Positions 15,673-23,209 of a stretch of 23,376 nt of DNA are shown here, piece by piece (the first letter of the stretch is position 1; each line of letters starts with the position of its first letter). The notes beneath the pieces were generated by a model. The model searched no databases, was not told the DNA's origin, and was given only the letters and a program-made list of their open reading frames with translations. The position numbers and the translations under genes were made by a program. The DNA comes from an uncultured Blautia sp. (GTDB taxonomy: Bacteria > Bacillota > Clostridia > Lachnospirales > Lachnospiraceae): NCBI RefSeq assembly GCF_934424005.1, contig NZ_CAKRXI010000041.1:1-23376 (forward strand). Direction: 5' to 3'.

Positions 15673-16128
15673 ATGGGTAAAGTGATCGCAGTCTGTATCA
15701 GTGAAAAAAAGGGTACGCAGAAACATCCGGTAGAGGAAGCAGAATTTGTAGAGGACTGGGGAATTAAAAATGATGCACATGCAGGCAAATGGCATCGCCA
15801 GGTCAGCCTTCTGTCTTATGACAAAATAGAAGCTTTCCGTGCGAAAGGCGCAGAAGTAGAGGATGGAGCGTTTGGTGAGAACCTGGTGGTACAGGGATTT
15901 GATTTTTCATCACTTCCGGTTGGAACCAGATTTCGTTGTGGAGAAGTCATTCTGGAAATGACGCAGATTGGTAAAGAATGCCATCATGGATGTGCAATCT
16001 TTCAGAAGATGGGGGATTGTATCATGCCGCGAGAGGGTGTTTTTACAAGGGTTCTGCATGGAGGAATCATCCGTGTGGGAATGGAGTTTGAACAGATTGA
16101 CGGAATAAACAGAGATGAGAGTTTATGA
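15673..16128 (+). CDS. MOSC-domain protein
   Basis: A 151-residue stand-alone MOSC domain (the C-terminal domain of molybdenum cofactor sulfurases). Motifs: GTQKHPVEEAEF near the start, GIKNDAHAGKWHRQVSLLS (about 33-53), DGAFGENLVVQGFD and the Cys pair in GKECHHGCAIFQKMGDCIMPREGVF, with C103 and C107; one of them is the expected conserved cysteine. MOSC proteins are thought to carry sulfur or bind the cofactor in molybdoenzyme maturation. It is 65 bases after mog, separated by the palindrome at 15628-15648, and probably belongs to the same operon. ATAGGAGAATCTAATT precedes the start. Confidence 0.92.
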   Translation: MGKVIAVCISEKKGTQKHPVEEAEFVEDWGIKNDAHAGKWHRQVSLLSYDKIEAFRAKGAEVEDGAFGENLVVQGFDFSSLPVGTRFRCGEVILEMTQIGKECHHGCAIFQKMGDCIMPREGVFTRVLHGGIIRVGMEFEQIDGINRDESL

Positions 16129-16147
16129 TTGAGGAGCGGAAAGACGG

Positions 16148-16939
16148 ATGGAAACACATATGATTTTTGAGACACATGCACATTATGATGATGAGGCTTT
16201 TGATCAGGACAGAGAGGCATTATTGAATTCTATGGAAGCACATGGAATTGGACATATTGTAAATGCATGTGCATCGATCGAGAGTCTGAAAGCGACAGAA
16301 GAGCTGATGGAGAAATATCCCTTTGTCTATGGCGCCTTTGGAATTCACCCGGATGATGCAGAAAAGATGACAGAGGATACATTGAATGAGATCCGTCGTC
16401 TGTGCCATCTGTCAAAGGCAGTTGCGATCGGAGAGATCGGATTGGATTATTACTGGCATAAAGAAGAACGGGAACATGAGATTCAGAAGAAGATGTTTCG
16501 CGCACAGATGGAGATTGCCAGAGCGGAAAAAATGCCGTTTATGATCCACAGCAGAGATGCAGCCAGGGATACGCTGGATCTGGTGAAGGAATGTATGAAA
16601 GAGAGCATGTATGGAGGGATTATCCATTGTTTTTCTTATGGAAAGGAAATGGCAAGGGAATACCTGAATATGGGACTTTATCTTGGAATTGGCGGTGTTG
16701 TGACGTTTAAGAATGCGAAGAAGCTGAAGGAAGTGGTGGAGTATGCGCCGCTTGAGCAGCTTGTGCTGGAGACGGACAGTCCGTACTTAAGTCCGGAGCC
16801 GAATCGTGGTAAAAGAAACAGCTCTCTGAATCTTCCGTATGTGGCAGCGATGATCGCGGAGGTGAAGGGAATCAGCAGCGAAGAAGTGATCGCTGTGACA
16901 GAGGAGAATGCAAAGCGGCTTTTGTTACGAAAAATATAA
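16148..16939 (+). CDS. TatD-family metal-dependent hydrolase
   Basis: A 263-residue TIM-barrel hydrolase. Metal-ligand motifs: FETHAHYDDEAF at the N-terminus (HxH), AIGEIGLDYYW (Glu, about 95-105), PFMIHSRDA, GIIHCFSYG, and LVLETDSPYLSPEPNRGKRN with the catalytic Asp. TatD proteins are cytoplasmic 3'-5' DNases or related phosphoesterases; substrate is not certain. The ATG at 16148 has GAGGAG 11 bases upstream; an ATG four codons later (16160) would give the usual MIFETHAHYDD start and is a fair alternative. It follows the MOSC gene by 19 bases and may be read from the same promoter, but it has no known link to cofactor synthesis. Confidence 0.93.
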   Translation: METHMIFETHAHYDDEAFDQDREALLNSMEAHGIGHIVNACASIESLKATEELMEKYPFVYGAFGIHPDDAEKMTEDTLNEIRRLCHLSKAVAIGEIGLDYYWHKEEREHEIQKKMFRAQMEIARAEKMPFMIHSRDAARDTLDLVKECMKESMYGGIIHCFSYGKEMAREYLNMGLYLGIGGVVTFKNAKKLKEVVEYAPLEQLVLETDSPYLSPEPNRGKRNSSLNLPYVAAMIAEVKGISSEEVIAVTEENAKRLLLRKI

Positions 16940-17016
16940 AACTCCGTTTATGTATTCAACAACAGACAATTCGAAAATTCAGAAGTACTAGCAAGAAGAA
17001 AATAATATAAAAAACA

Positions 17017-17067
17017 CCCCGGAAAAGAGATGAACTCGCTACGCTCAAACAGCATCATTTTCCGGGG
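17017..17067 (-). terminator. Shared terminator between tatD and the CapA gene
   Basis: A 10-bp stem, CCCCGGAAAA (17017-17026) with TTTTCCGGGG (17058-17067), continues into GATG/CATC. On the minus strand it is followed by GTGTTTTTT, good for the CapA gene; the plus side has a weaker A/T tract. The loop holds TCGCTACGCT, also present in the element at 5873-6000. Between 16940 and 17016 nothing was seen. Confidence 0.88.
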
Positions 17068-17166
17068 TAAAATATTATTTTTTTCTTTAAGTACTTCTAC
17101 AAATTTTCTCAGGCGTCTGTATGTCCGAATACATAAATGGAGTTTTATTCTACATTTTCGTAGTTG

Positions 17167-18705
17167 TTAGTATTCAGATTCATCGCTGTAGTCTGAGTCG
17201 TCAGAGTAATCGGACTCGTCGGAATAGTCAGAGTCATCAGAGTAATCAGAATCGTCGCTGTAATCAGATTCATCGGAATAGTCAGAGTTGTCGTCAGATC
17301 CATCTGAGGACTCATCAGAGCTGTCGGAGTTATCGGCAGCAGTACCACTCTGGGAAGAGGCTGCACTTACAGACCAGGTGTCGTCTACGTATTCTCCGTT
17401 AGAGTTTACCATATCGCCGTCGGAGTTGAAGGTAACATCAAGGAGATCGGTGTTGGTGGAAGGTTTTACGCTCAGGGACATGATTTCTTTAAAGCGGGCC
17501 TGGAGGTTGGCAAGTGTAAAGGAATCATCTCCAAGGACTGTTCGTACTTCATGCTGTGAAGCAAGTTCTTCGGTGTAATCGGACAGCATGTACGGACTGA
17601 ATACACCGGCGTCTTTGTTGTAATGCATTACCATTGGCTTTACTTCAGGATCCAGGATTTCTACGGTTGTTTTTCCGTTCTGGACGGTTTTCTGGATGGT
17701 GAAGCAGCCCATTCCCTCGAGGAGTGCATCGAAGGACTCCTGGGTGGATACGAAGTTTCCGAGTGAATAGAAGATCAGCATACTGTGGCCTTCTTTATCA
17801 GACATAGTTCCATATGGCTGAAGGATATGCGGATGACCGCCGATCACAACGTCAACACCCTGCTGCATAAGGAATGTTGCCCATTCTTTTTCGTATTCGG
17901 TAGGCATTGGTTCCATTTCTTTGCCCCAGTGAGCGACAAAGATCAATACATCGCTGTTTTCTTTGGCTTTCTGGATCATGGAAGCTACTTTATCTTTTTC
18001 AAAGGTGTCGATCATGTATTCTTTGCCTTCGCCGGCACCGGAATTGTTGGTACCATATGTATAATCAAGGAAAGAAATCTTAATACCGTTTACCTCCAGC
18101 ACTTTGACAGAATTTGCATCTTCTTCTGTTTCATGGATTCCGAGAACCGGTACATCCGGATGGCTGGTTTTCCAGTAATTCAGTGTCTGGGCCATATAGT
18201 CATAGCCGTAGTCATCGATATGATTGGTTGCAGACTCGATTACATCGAATCCTGCATTGATCAGTGCATCACCAACTTCTGTCGGAGTTGCAAAGGATGG
18301 ATAACCACTGACAGCATCATGGTCTGTTGTAAAGACAGTTTCCTGGTCTACCATGGCAATATCGGCAGCCTGGATCTCATCTTTGACATTTTCGTAAATT
18401 TTGTCATAGTTCCATGTACCGGAGTCGGATTTGCCGGATTCAATCAGTGAATCATGAAAGAGATTGTCACCGACTGCGACAACAGTTGCAGTGGAAACTT
18501 CCGGAGCTTTGGCAGCTGCCTCGGCTTCTTCTTTTTGTCTGGCTGCTTCTTTTGCAGCCTGGTCGGCAGGTTTCTGGATCAGGTGATAATCAAGCTGGTG
18601 AAAAACAAGAACCAGAAGAACCATGACTACAATGGAACAGATCAGGCCAATGCGGGAATTGATCTGCTCTTTCAGGTTTAAGGGGATGTTTTTGTTTTTT
18701 TTCAT
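17167..18705 (-). CDS. CapA-family (poly-gamma-glutamate capsule type) protein with acidic repeat tail
   Basis: A 512-residue membrane-anchored protein. One hydrophobic segment at about 19-37 follows a basic start, so the bulk faces outside. The CapA domain, a calcineurin-like phosphoesterase fold, spans about 75-380: VVAVGDNLFHDSL, VDQETVF, ESATNHIDDYGYD, IFVAHWGKEMEPMPTEYEK, VVIGGHPHILQPYG and IFYSLGNFVSTQ. The last 75 residues are Ser/Asp/Tyr-rich and end in six SDYSD(D/E) units. CapA proteins are linked to poly-gamma-glutamate export, but many Clostridia carry stand-alone members with no capB/capC, as here, and their role is unsettled. It has an extended -10 promoter (18765-18773), and the terminator lies about 100 bases past the stop. 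Confidence 0.88.
   Translation of the reverse strand: MKKNKNIPLNLKEQINSRIGLICSIVVMVLLVLVFHQLDYHLIQKPADQAAKEAARQKEEAEAAAKAPEVSTATVVAVGDNLFHDSLIESGKSDSGTWNYDKIYENVKDEIQAADIAMVDQETVFTTDHDAVSGYPSFATPTEVGDALINAGFDVIESATNHIDDYGYDYMAQTLNYWKTSHPDVPVLGIHETEEDANSVKVLEVNGIKISFLDYTYGTNNSGAGEGKEYMIDTFEKDKVASMIQKAKENSDVLIFVAHWGKEMEPMPTEYEKEWATFLMQQGVDVVIGGHPHILQPYGTMSDKEGHSMLIFYSLGNFVSTQESFDALLEGMGCFTIQKTVQNGKTTVEILDPEVKPMVMHYNKDAGVFSPYMLSDYTEELASQHEVRTVLGDDSFTLANLQARFKEIMSLSVKPSTNTDLLDVTFNSDGDMVNSNGEYVDDTWSVSAASSQSGTAADNSDSSDESSDGSDDNSDYSDESDYSDDSDYSDDSDYSDESDYSDDSDYSDESEY
17179..17286 (-). repeat. Six tandem 18-bp units coding SDYSD(D/E)
   Basis: Six imperfect in-frame 18-bp units encode SDYSDE or SDYSDD at the C-terminus of the CapA-family protein. 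Unit number could change by slippage without breaking the frame. Confidence 0.9.
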
Positions 18706-18764
18706 AATAAATTCCTTTGTGTATTTTGTGAGACTTAAAAAAGTCTGTTTATGTTCAATTCACC

Positions 18765-18773
18765 ATTATAGCA
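18765..18773 (-). promoter_or_regulatory. Extended -10 promoter of the CapA gene
   Basis: Read on the minus strand, TGCTATAAT is an extended -10 with a perfect TATAAT. The -35 place is weak. The start codon is 60 bases away. Confidence 0.6.
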
Positions 18774-18826
18774 AATAGATTACTTTAAAGAAAGAATTAA
18801 GTTAAAAAAATAAGTGTAAAAATACT

Positions 18827-18855
18827 TTGTGCTTCAAATAAAGATACGCTATAAT
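18827..18855 (+). promoter_or_regulatory. Promoter of the MarR/FabT-like gene
   Basis: -35 TTGTGC (18827-18832), 17-bp spacer, -10 TATAAT (18850-18855). Confidence 0.72.
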
Positions 18856-18913
18856 AAGAAATGACGAATACAGAGAGACTGCGCCCAGGGGTCAGGAAGC
18901 GGAGGAGAGACGC

Positions 18914-19357
18914 ATGAATTCATATGAAACAGTGAATAATATTCTGGTGAGGTTGTTTAAGGATATTCTTGATATTGAAGAACGAGCACTGATCACATCA
19001 GAATATAAAGATATATCAGTAAATGACATGCATATTATGGAAGCAATCGGTATGCAGGAAGCCAAGAATATGTCTACGGTGGCAAAAACGATGTCTGTCA
19101 CGGTAGGAACACTGACGATTGCAATCAACCATCTTGTGAAAAAAGGCTATGTAGAACGAACCAGAAGTGAAGAGGACAGAAGAGTTGTCCTTGTTTCTCT
19201 CTCAGAAAAAGGAGAAAAAGCTTATCTTCATCATAAGATCTTTCATGAGAAGATGGTCATGGCAGTGCTTGACGGACTGAATCCACAGGAAACCAGGGAT
19301 TTAACGAAAGCATTGCTGAAACTGCAGAGATTTTTTGATGATTACGGAAAAAAGTAG
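18914..19357 (+). CDS. MarR-family regulator, FabT-like
   Basis: A 147-residue winged-helix repressor. N-terminal dimerisation helix (NSYETVNNILVRLFKDILDIEERAL), then the DNA-binding part: NDMHIMEAIGMQEAKNMSTVAKTMSVTVGTLTIAINHLVKKGYVERTRSEEDRRVVLVSLSEKG. The SEEDRR wing is typical of MarR proteins. The overall sequence resembles FabT, the repressor of fatty acid synthesis genes, but no fab genes follow here, so that assignment is tentative. GGAGGAGAGACGC precedes the ATG. The gene ends inside its own terminator hairpin and overlaps the last 16 bases of the convergent DUF885 gene. Confidence 0.88.
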   Translation: MNSYETVNNILVRLFKDILDIEERALITSEYKDISVNDMHIMEAIGMQEAKNMSTVAKTMSVTVGTLTIAINHLVKKGYVERTRSEEDRRVVLVSLSEKGEKAYLHHKIFHEKMVMAVLDGLNPQETRDLTKALLKLQRFFDDYGKK

Positions 19358-21252
19358 GAGGTGCAAAAGCTGCACCTCCTTTTTGTAGCTGAATTTACAG
19401 CGGCAGAATGACCGTTTTCTTCGACGGTCAGTTTTTGGAGATGTTTTTGCATGTATTTTTGCAGTACTGGAAACTGGACAGGACCGATTTCAAGAAGATA
19501 TTGGTGAAAAGCTTTCGAATTAAAGGCTTTGCCGAGTACAGTCTGCCATTCTGTTTTCAGATCAAGGAAACAGAGGTATCCCCAGCAGTATTTCAGATAA
19601 TTGGCGGGCGTTTCCACGATATACTGGTAGATCTCAGATATAGCATTTGTATTTGTGATTCCAAAAAGTTTCAGCAATCTGGCGGCTTCGTCCTGGCTCC
19701 AGCCGTAATAATGGATACCGATGTCCAGAAGGGAATAGATGCACAGATTAATACTGCGGTTCAGCCAGGCAAGACAGACATAGTCAGAGGCATCATTATC
19801 ATCCAGATAACTGGCAGCATACTGATACCCATAAGATTCTATATAAGTTGCCCAGCCTTCGATGTAGCCACTGGAGGTGACCAGATAGCGGATATCAGAA
19901 GGTCCTGTGTTTCCAAAAAAGATAGTCTGATACAGATGTCCCGGAAATCCCTCATGAGACAAAGTTGTAAAAAGTTCCAGGTTACTGCGCTGGTCTGAAG
20001 GATTAATATAGATGATATTGGGCGCTCGGGTGTCAAGCGGAGGGGTCAGATAGAAAGCCGGACTCAGGTATTCCTGCATGGATCTATGTACATAGCGTAC
20101 GGTGTAGTCTGTCTCTGGCAGAGCTGGAAAATCTTTGCCAGTTTTTTGACAGAGAGCAGTGAGAATGTCCTGTGGTTCCATTTCGGGAAGGTCGAAATGG
20201 CTGTTCAATTTGCGAAGCAGAGAAGGATTTTGCTTCAGAATTTTCTGTGCATTGTTCATATCAGCCGCAATCTGCCCGGCAAGTCGTTTCTGCATTTCTC
20301 TGACTGGTGTATAGGAGCCGGTCTGACTCTGCAGCAGATATTCATAATATTTTTTTCCTCCATTTAAGTGTGCAAGTCCCTGACTTGGACGGCCGGTGCC
20401 GCGGAGAGACTGCAGACCAAGAATCAGTTTCTGATAGGCAGGAATTACCTTGTTCAGAAGAATCTGTTTATGTTTTCGGATGAGAATATCCTGTTCCTTT
20501 TGAGGAAGCTTATCGAAAGATTTCAATTTTTCGGCGAAAATATCCAGCATATAATTGGAATCGGGATCTTTGATAAAGCTGCGGCATTGGTCCAGAACAC
20601 GGTCCAGTGTTGTATCGCTCATAAAATATCCCTGCTGTGATTTTTCCTGTTCAAAAGCAAGAATGCTTTCAAAATATGGTTCTACAGAGACAAGAAGGTT
20701 CAGATAGTCTGCGATATCCTGTTTCTGATAGAAGGTATATTCGGCGAGCAGGACAGGAAGTTGTGCCTGAATTCCAAGACTGGGACTTAAAGGTTCATAA
20801 AGGATGGCATAGTCCTGATAGTCAGCCTGTGTTTTGTAATACAGAAGAAGCATATCGAGTGTGAGCCGGTTGGATTCAGAAAGACCGGAGGCTTTGAAGG
20901 TCTGAAGCTTTTTGAGCGTTTGGGATGTAAAATCTTCTGCTTCAGAGGAGGCATTAGAAACGGAGGCAGAAGATGTGTCTGTTAATTGTGGAGAAGGCAG
21001 AGAAATTGTACCAAGTGTAGCTTTGGGGCGTTGTATCCCTTTCTTTTCCGGATAAGCCAGTGAATAATGGAGGTTCAGCATATTGCCGGAAACTTCTTTT
21101 TGAAAAAGTTCTTCTGTAAATTGCTCAAAACGACTGTCTGCGGAGAGCAGGTGTGTGTTTGCCCAGCCAAGGACAGTTCCAAGCAGAAAAACGAGACACA
21201 ACGTGCCTGCAATCAGAATATGGGATGTTGGTCTGTGGAAAGATAACTTCAT
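19342..21252 (-). CDS. DUF885-family putative metallopeptidase, membrane-anchored
   Basis: A 636-residue protein. A hydrophobic segment at about 9-31 is a signal anchor or signal peptide, so the enzyme acts outside. The DUF885 domain fills the rest; its zinc-binding motif HEGFPGH (433-439) has the HE and distant His of the family, and a further Glu in SGYIEGWATYIESYGY (about 460) is a likely third ligand. DUF885 proteins are considered peptidases of the thermolysin-like clan, but few are characterised. The C-terminal RCSFCTSYFFP is encoded by the shared terminator hairpin and its flank and is unlike the rest, so it may be accidental. It is convergent with the MarR gene and stands alone. Confidence 0.87.
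   Translation of the reverse strand: MKLSFHRPTSHILIAGTLCLVFLLGTVLGWANTHLLSADSRFEQFTEELFQKEVSGNMLNLHYSLAYPEKKGIQRPKATLGTISLPSPQLTDTSSASVSNASSEAEDFTSQTLKKLQTFKASGLSESNRLTLDMLLLYYKTQADYQDYAILYEPLSPSLGIQAQLPVLLAEYTFYQKQDIADYLNLLVSVEPYFESILAFEQEKSQQGYFMSDTTLDRVLDQCRSFIKDPDSNYMLDIFAEKLKSFDKLPQKEQDILIRKHKQILLNKVIPAYQKLILGLQSLRGTGRPSQGLAHLNGGKKYYEYLLQSQTGSYTPVREMQKRLAGQIAADMNNAQKILKQNPSLLRKLNSHFDLPEMEPQDILTALCQKTGKDFPALPETDYTVRYVHRSMQEYLSPAFYLTPPLDTRAPNIIYINPSDQRSNLELFTTLSHEGFPGHLYQTIFFGNTGPSDIRYLVTSSGYIEGWATYIESYGYQYAASYLDDNDASDYVCLAWLNRSINLCIYSLLDIGIHYYGWSQDEAARLLKLFGITNTNAISEIYQYIVETPANYLKYCWGYLCFLDLKTEWQTVLGKAFNSKAFHQYLLEIGPVQFPVLQKYMQKHLQKLTVEENGHSAAVNSATKRRCSFCTSYFFP
19356..19384. terminator. 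Bidirectional terminator inside two convergent coding ends
   Basis: A perfect 10-bp stem, AGGAGGTGCA (19356-19365) with TGCACCTCCT (19371-19380), has T on the plus side and A (T on the minus strand) on the other. The MarR stop codon touches its left edge, and the DUF885 coding region runs through all of it. Confidence 0.9.
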
Positions 21253-21285
21253 AAAGACCTCGAAGGAGTGCTTTTTACTATCTTA

Positions 21286-21314
21286 TTGGAAAAAAAACGA
21301 TTGTATGCTAAACT
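21286..21314 (+). promoter_or_regulatory. Putative promoter of the thioredoxin reductase gene
   Basis: -35 TTGGAA (21286-21291), 17-bp spacer, -10 TAAACT (21309-21314). Confidence 0.5.
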
Positions 21315-21366
21315 GATAGGCATCAGCTGTGAATGAACAGCAACGTAGAAAGTGAGGCTGAATCTG

Positions 21367-22290
21367 ATGGAAAATAATATATATGATCTGGCAATTCTCG
21401 GTGCAGGACCGGCAGGAATCTGTGCTGCGATCTATGCCACAAGAGCAAAGTTAAATACGATCTGGCTGGACAGGAAATTTGTACAGGGCGGACAGATCGT
21501 GGACACATATGAAGTGGACAATTATCCGGGACTTCCTGGAATCACCGGACTGGATCTGGGCGAGGCGATGGCAGGACATGCAGAAAAACTTGGCCTGAAA
21601 CCAAAGAGAGAGCTAGTTATTTCTGTTGCAGACGAGGGAGAGATCAAGGTGATCCGGACCAAAAAGAATGAATATCATGCAAGGGCGGTAATCATAGCCT
21701 GTGGAGCGACACACCGTCATCTTGGAATTCCCGGAGAGGAAGAACTGGGTGGTATGGGAGTTTCCTATTGTGCAACCTGTGATGCGGCCTTTTTCCAGGA
21801 AGGGACAGTTGCAGTAGTAGGAGGCGGAAATGTGGCTGTGGAAGATGCAATTCTTCTTTCCCGGACTTGCAAGAAAGTTTATCTGGTACACAGACGTGAT
21901 GAACTTCGTGCGGAAAAAATTCTTCAAGACAGCTTATTTGCCTGCCATAATGTAGAACTGGTGTGGGACAGTGTACCGGTATCTGTGGAAGGTGAGGACA
22001 AAGTGACGGCACTGAAAGTACGAAATGTAAAAACAGATGAGGAAAAGGAAATTCCGGTGGATGGAGTGTTTATTGCAGTAGGAATCGTGCCTGGAAGCGG
22101 AAAGTTCAAAGATCTTGTGAAGATGGATGAAAGCGGCTATATCATTGCCGGAGAAGATGGCGTGACAAGTACACCGGGCATCTTTGCCGCCGGCGATATC
22201 CGAACCAAGAACCTGCGTCAGGTAGTAACTGCAGTGGCAGATGGGGCTAATGCGGTGGCATCTGTTCAGCGATATCTTATGGAATCTTAA
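21367..22290 (+). CDS. trxB: Thioredoxin reductase
   Basis: A 307-residue FAD- and NAD(P)H-dependent flavoprotein that keeps thioredoxin reduced. FAD-binding LGAGPAGICAAIYATRAK is at the N-terminus. The redox-active pair CATC is at C135/C138, the same numbering as in the classic low-molecular-weight enzyme. The pyridine nucleotide site shows GGGNVAVEDA and VHRRDELRAEK, where HRRD and the following Arg favour NADPH. The C-terminal TSTPGIFAAGDIRTKNLRQVVTAVADGA is the second FAD motif. The ATG at 21367 was chosen (AGTGAGG upstream at good spacing); a GTG five codons earlier is in frame but overlaps that ribosome binding site. No thioredoxin gene is nearby. No terminator follows, so some readthrough into the NlpC/P60 gene is possible. 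Confidence 0.95.
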   Translation: MENNIYDLAILGAGPAGICAAIYATRAKLNTIWLDRKFVQGGQIVDTYEVDNYPGLPGITGLDLGEAMAGHAEKLGLKPKRELVISVADEGEIKVIRTKKNEYHARAVIIACGATHRHLGIPGEEELGGMGVSYCATCDAAFFQEGTVAVVGGGNVAVEDAILLSRTCKKVYLVHRRDELRAEKILQDSLFACHNVELVWDSVPVSVEGEDKVTALKVRNVKTDEEKEIPVDGVFIAVGIVPGSGKFKDLVKMDESGYIIAGEDGVTSTPGIFAAGDIRTKNLRQVVTAVADGANAVASVQRYLMES

Positions 22291-22292
22291 AT

Positions 22293-22322
22293 TTGACAAA
22301 ACTATTACTTTTATGTTAAGAT
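22293..22322 (+). promoter_or_regulatory. Promoter of the NlpC/P60 gene
   Basis: A perfect -35 TTGACA (22293-22298), 18-bp spacer, and extended -10 TGT-TAAGAT (22314-22322). Confidence 0.75.
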
Positions 22323-22350
22323 ACGTAACTGTTGCGCGTAAATTACGTAT
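22321..22350. repeat. Perfect inverted repeat at the NlpC/P60 transcription start
   Basis: ATACGTAA (22321-22328) and TTACGTAT (22343-22350) are a perfect 8-bp inverted repeat separated by 14 bases. It touches the -10 element and covers the expected start site, so it could be an operator or a 5' hairpin in the mRNA. Confidence 0.65.
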
Positions 22351-22375
22351 TGAAACAAACGCAAAGGAGTAATAG

Positions 22376-23146
22376 ATGAAGAAAAAAATAACAGCAATGT
22401 TATTGGCAATATGTTGTATCAGCAGTACATGGACCGTTTATGCAGATGATTTTTCCAGTGATTCATCGGAAGTTGAGATTGAGATCACAGAAGACGAAGA
22501 TGAGGATGCGGACGATGTTGAGATCACAGATGACGCAGATGCAGATGATGAATTGTTTTCTGACGGGACAGAAAGCAGTACTTCCGGCGGGGATATCAGT
22601 GCAATGGCCAATCAGATTGTAGCGCGGGCAGAGATACAGGCACAGGAATATCAGCAGCTGAAAAAAGAAGCAAAGAAATATGCAGATGCACAGGAAGTGG
22701 CAAAACGTGCGCAGGAGATCAAAGAAGAAACTGCCCGTATTCGTAAGCAGGCATTAAAGGAGGCTGCACGAAGAAAAGAAGAAAAGCGTGTGGCGAAGCG
22801 TCAGGCGGTTGCGGATTTTGCAGTGCAGTTTGTCGGCAATCCATATGTATGGGGTGGAACAAGCCTCACGAACGGTGCAGACTGCTCCGGCTTCGTGATG
22901 TCTGTATTTGCAAACTTTGGCTATGAACTGCCGCGTGTGGCAGCAGCACAGTACAGTGCATCCCAGAAGAGAGATCTGAGCCAGCTTGAGGTTGGAGACC
23001 TTGTGTTCTATGGCGGTGGAATCTCTCATGTAGCTCTGTATATCGGAGATGGCAAAGTCGTACATGCACTGAACTCCAATAAAGGCATTGTAATCACAGA
23101 TTATAATTACGATATACCGGTTGGTATCGGTACTTACATGGAATAA
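22376..23146 (+). CDS. Secreted NlpC/P60 peptidoglycan hydrolase
   Basis: A 256-residue exported protein. Signal peptide at about 1-24 (cleavage near VYADD), an Asp/Glu-rich spacer (about 25-75), a basic coiled-coil region (about 80-142, rich in KK, EEK and RRKEEKR), then the NlpC/P60 domain (about 143-256). The catalytic Cys170 lies in GADCSGFV, His218 in ISHVALYIGDG, and the third polar residue is His230 in VHALN. The family cuts peptide links in peptidoglycan, usually between D-Glu and diamino acid. The coiled coil in front may keep the enzyme inactive or hold it at a partner, as in other Gram-positive cell-separation hydrolases. AAAGGAGTAATAG precedes the ATG. It has its own strong promoter and terminator. 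Confidence 0.95.
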   Translation: MKKKITAMLLAICCISSTWTVYADDFSSDSSEVEIEITEDEDEDADDVEITDDADADDELFSDGTESSTSGGDISAMANQIVARAEIQAQEYQQLKKEAKKYADAQEVAKRAQEIKEETARIRKQALKEAARRKEEKRVAKRQAVADFAVQFVGNPYVWGGTSLTNGADCSGFVMSVFANFGYELPRVAAAQYSASQKRDLSQLEVGDLVFYGGGISHVALYIGDGKVVHALNSNKGIVITDYNYDIPVGIGTYME

Positions 23147-23162
23147 GATCAAAAAGAAGAGA

Positions 23163-23203
23163 AGAGTTATAGTTCTGAAATCAGAGAACTATAACTCTTT
23201 TTT
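23163..23203 (+). terminator. Intrinsic terminator after the NlpC/P60 gene
   Basis: A perfect 14-bp stem, AGAGTTATAGTTCT (23163-23176) with AGAACTATAACTCT (23185-23198), runs into TTTTTT. The group II intron begins 12 bases beyond the stem. Confidence 0.93.
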
Positions 23204-23209
23204 GGTAAA

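Noticed and set aside
17121..17402. Short-period repeats that could suggest a CRISPR array or an Arg/Gln-rich protein on the plus strand
   Set aside because: The 18-bp units have no spacers and keep the frame of the CapA-family protein on the minus strand; the plus-strand frame is a shadow.
19408..19998. 196-codon plus-strand frame
   Set aside because: Antisense to the DUF885 gene, without ribosome binding site or family match.
21352..21366. GTG start for the thioredoxin reductase
   Set aside because: It lies within the ribosome binding site of the ATG at 21367, and the shorter protein gives the standard C135/C138 numbering.
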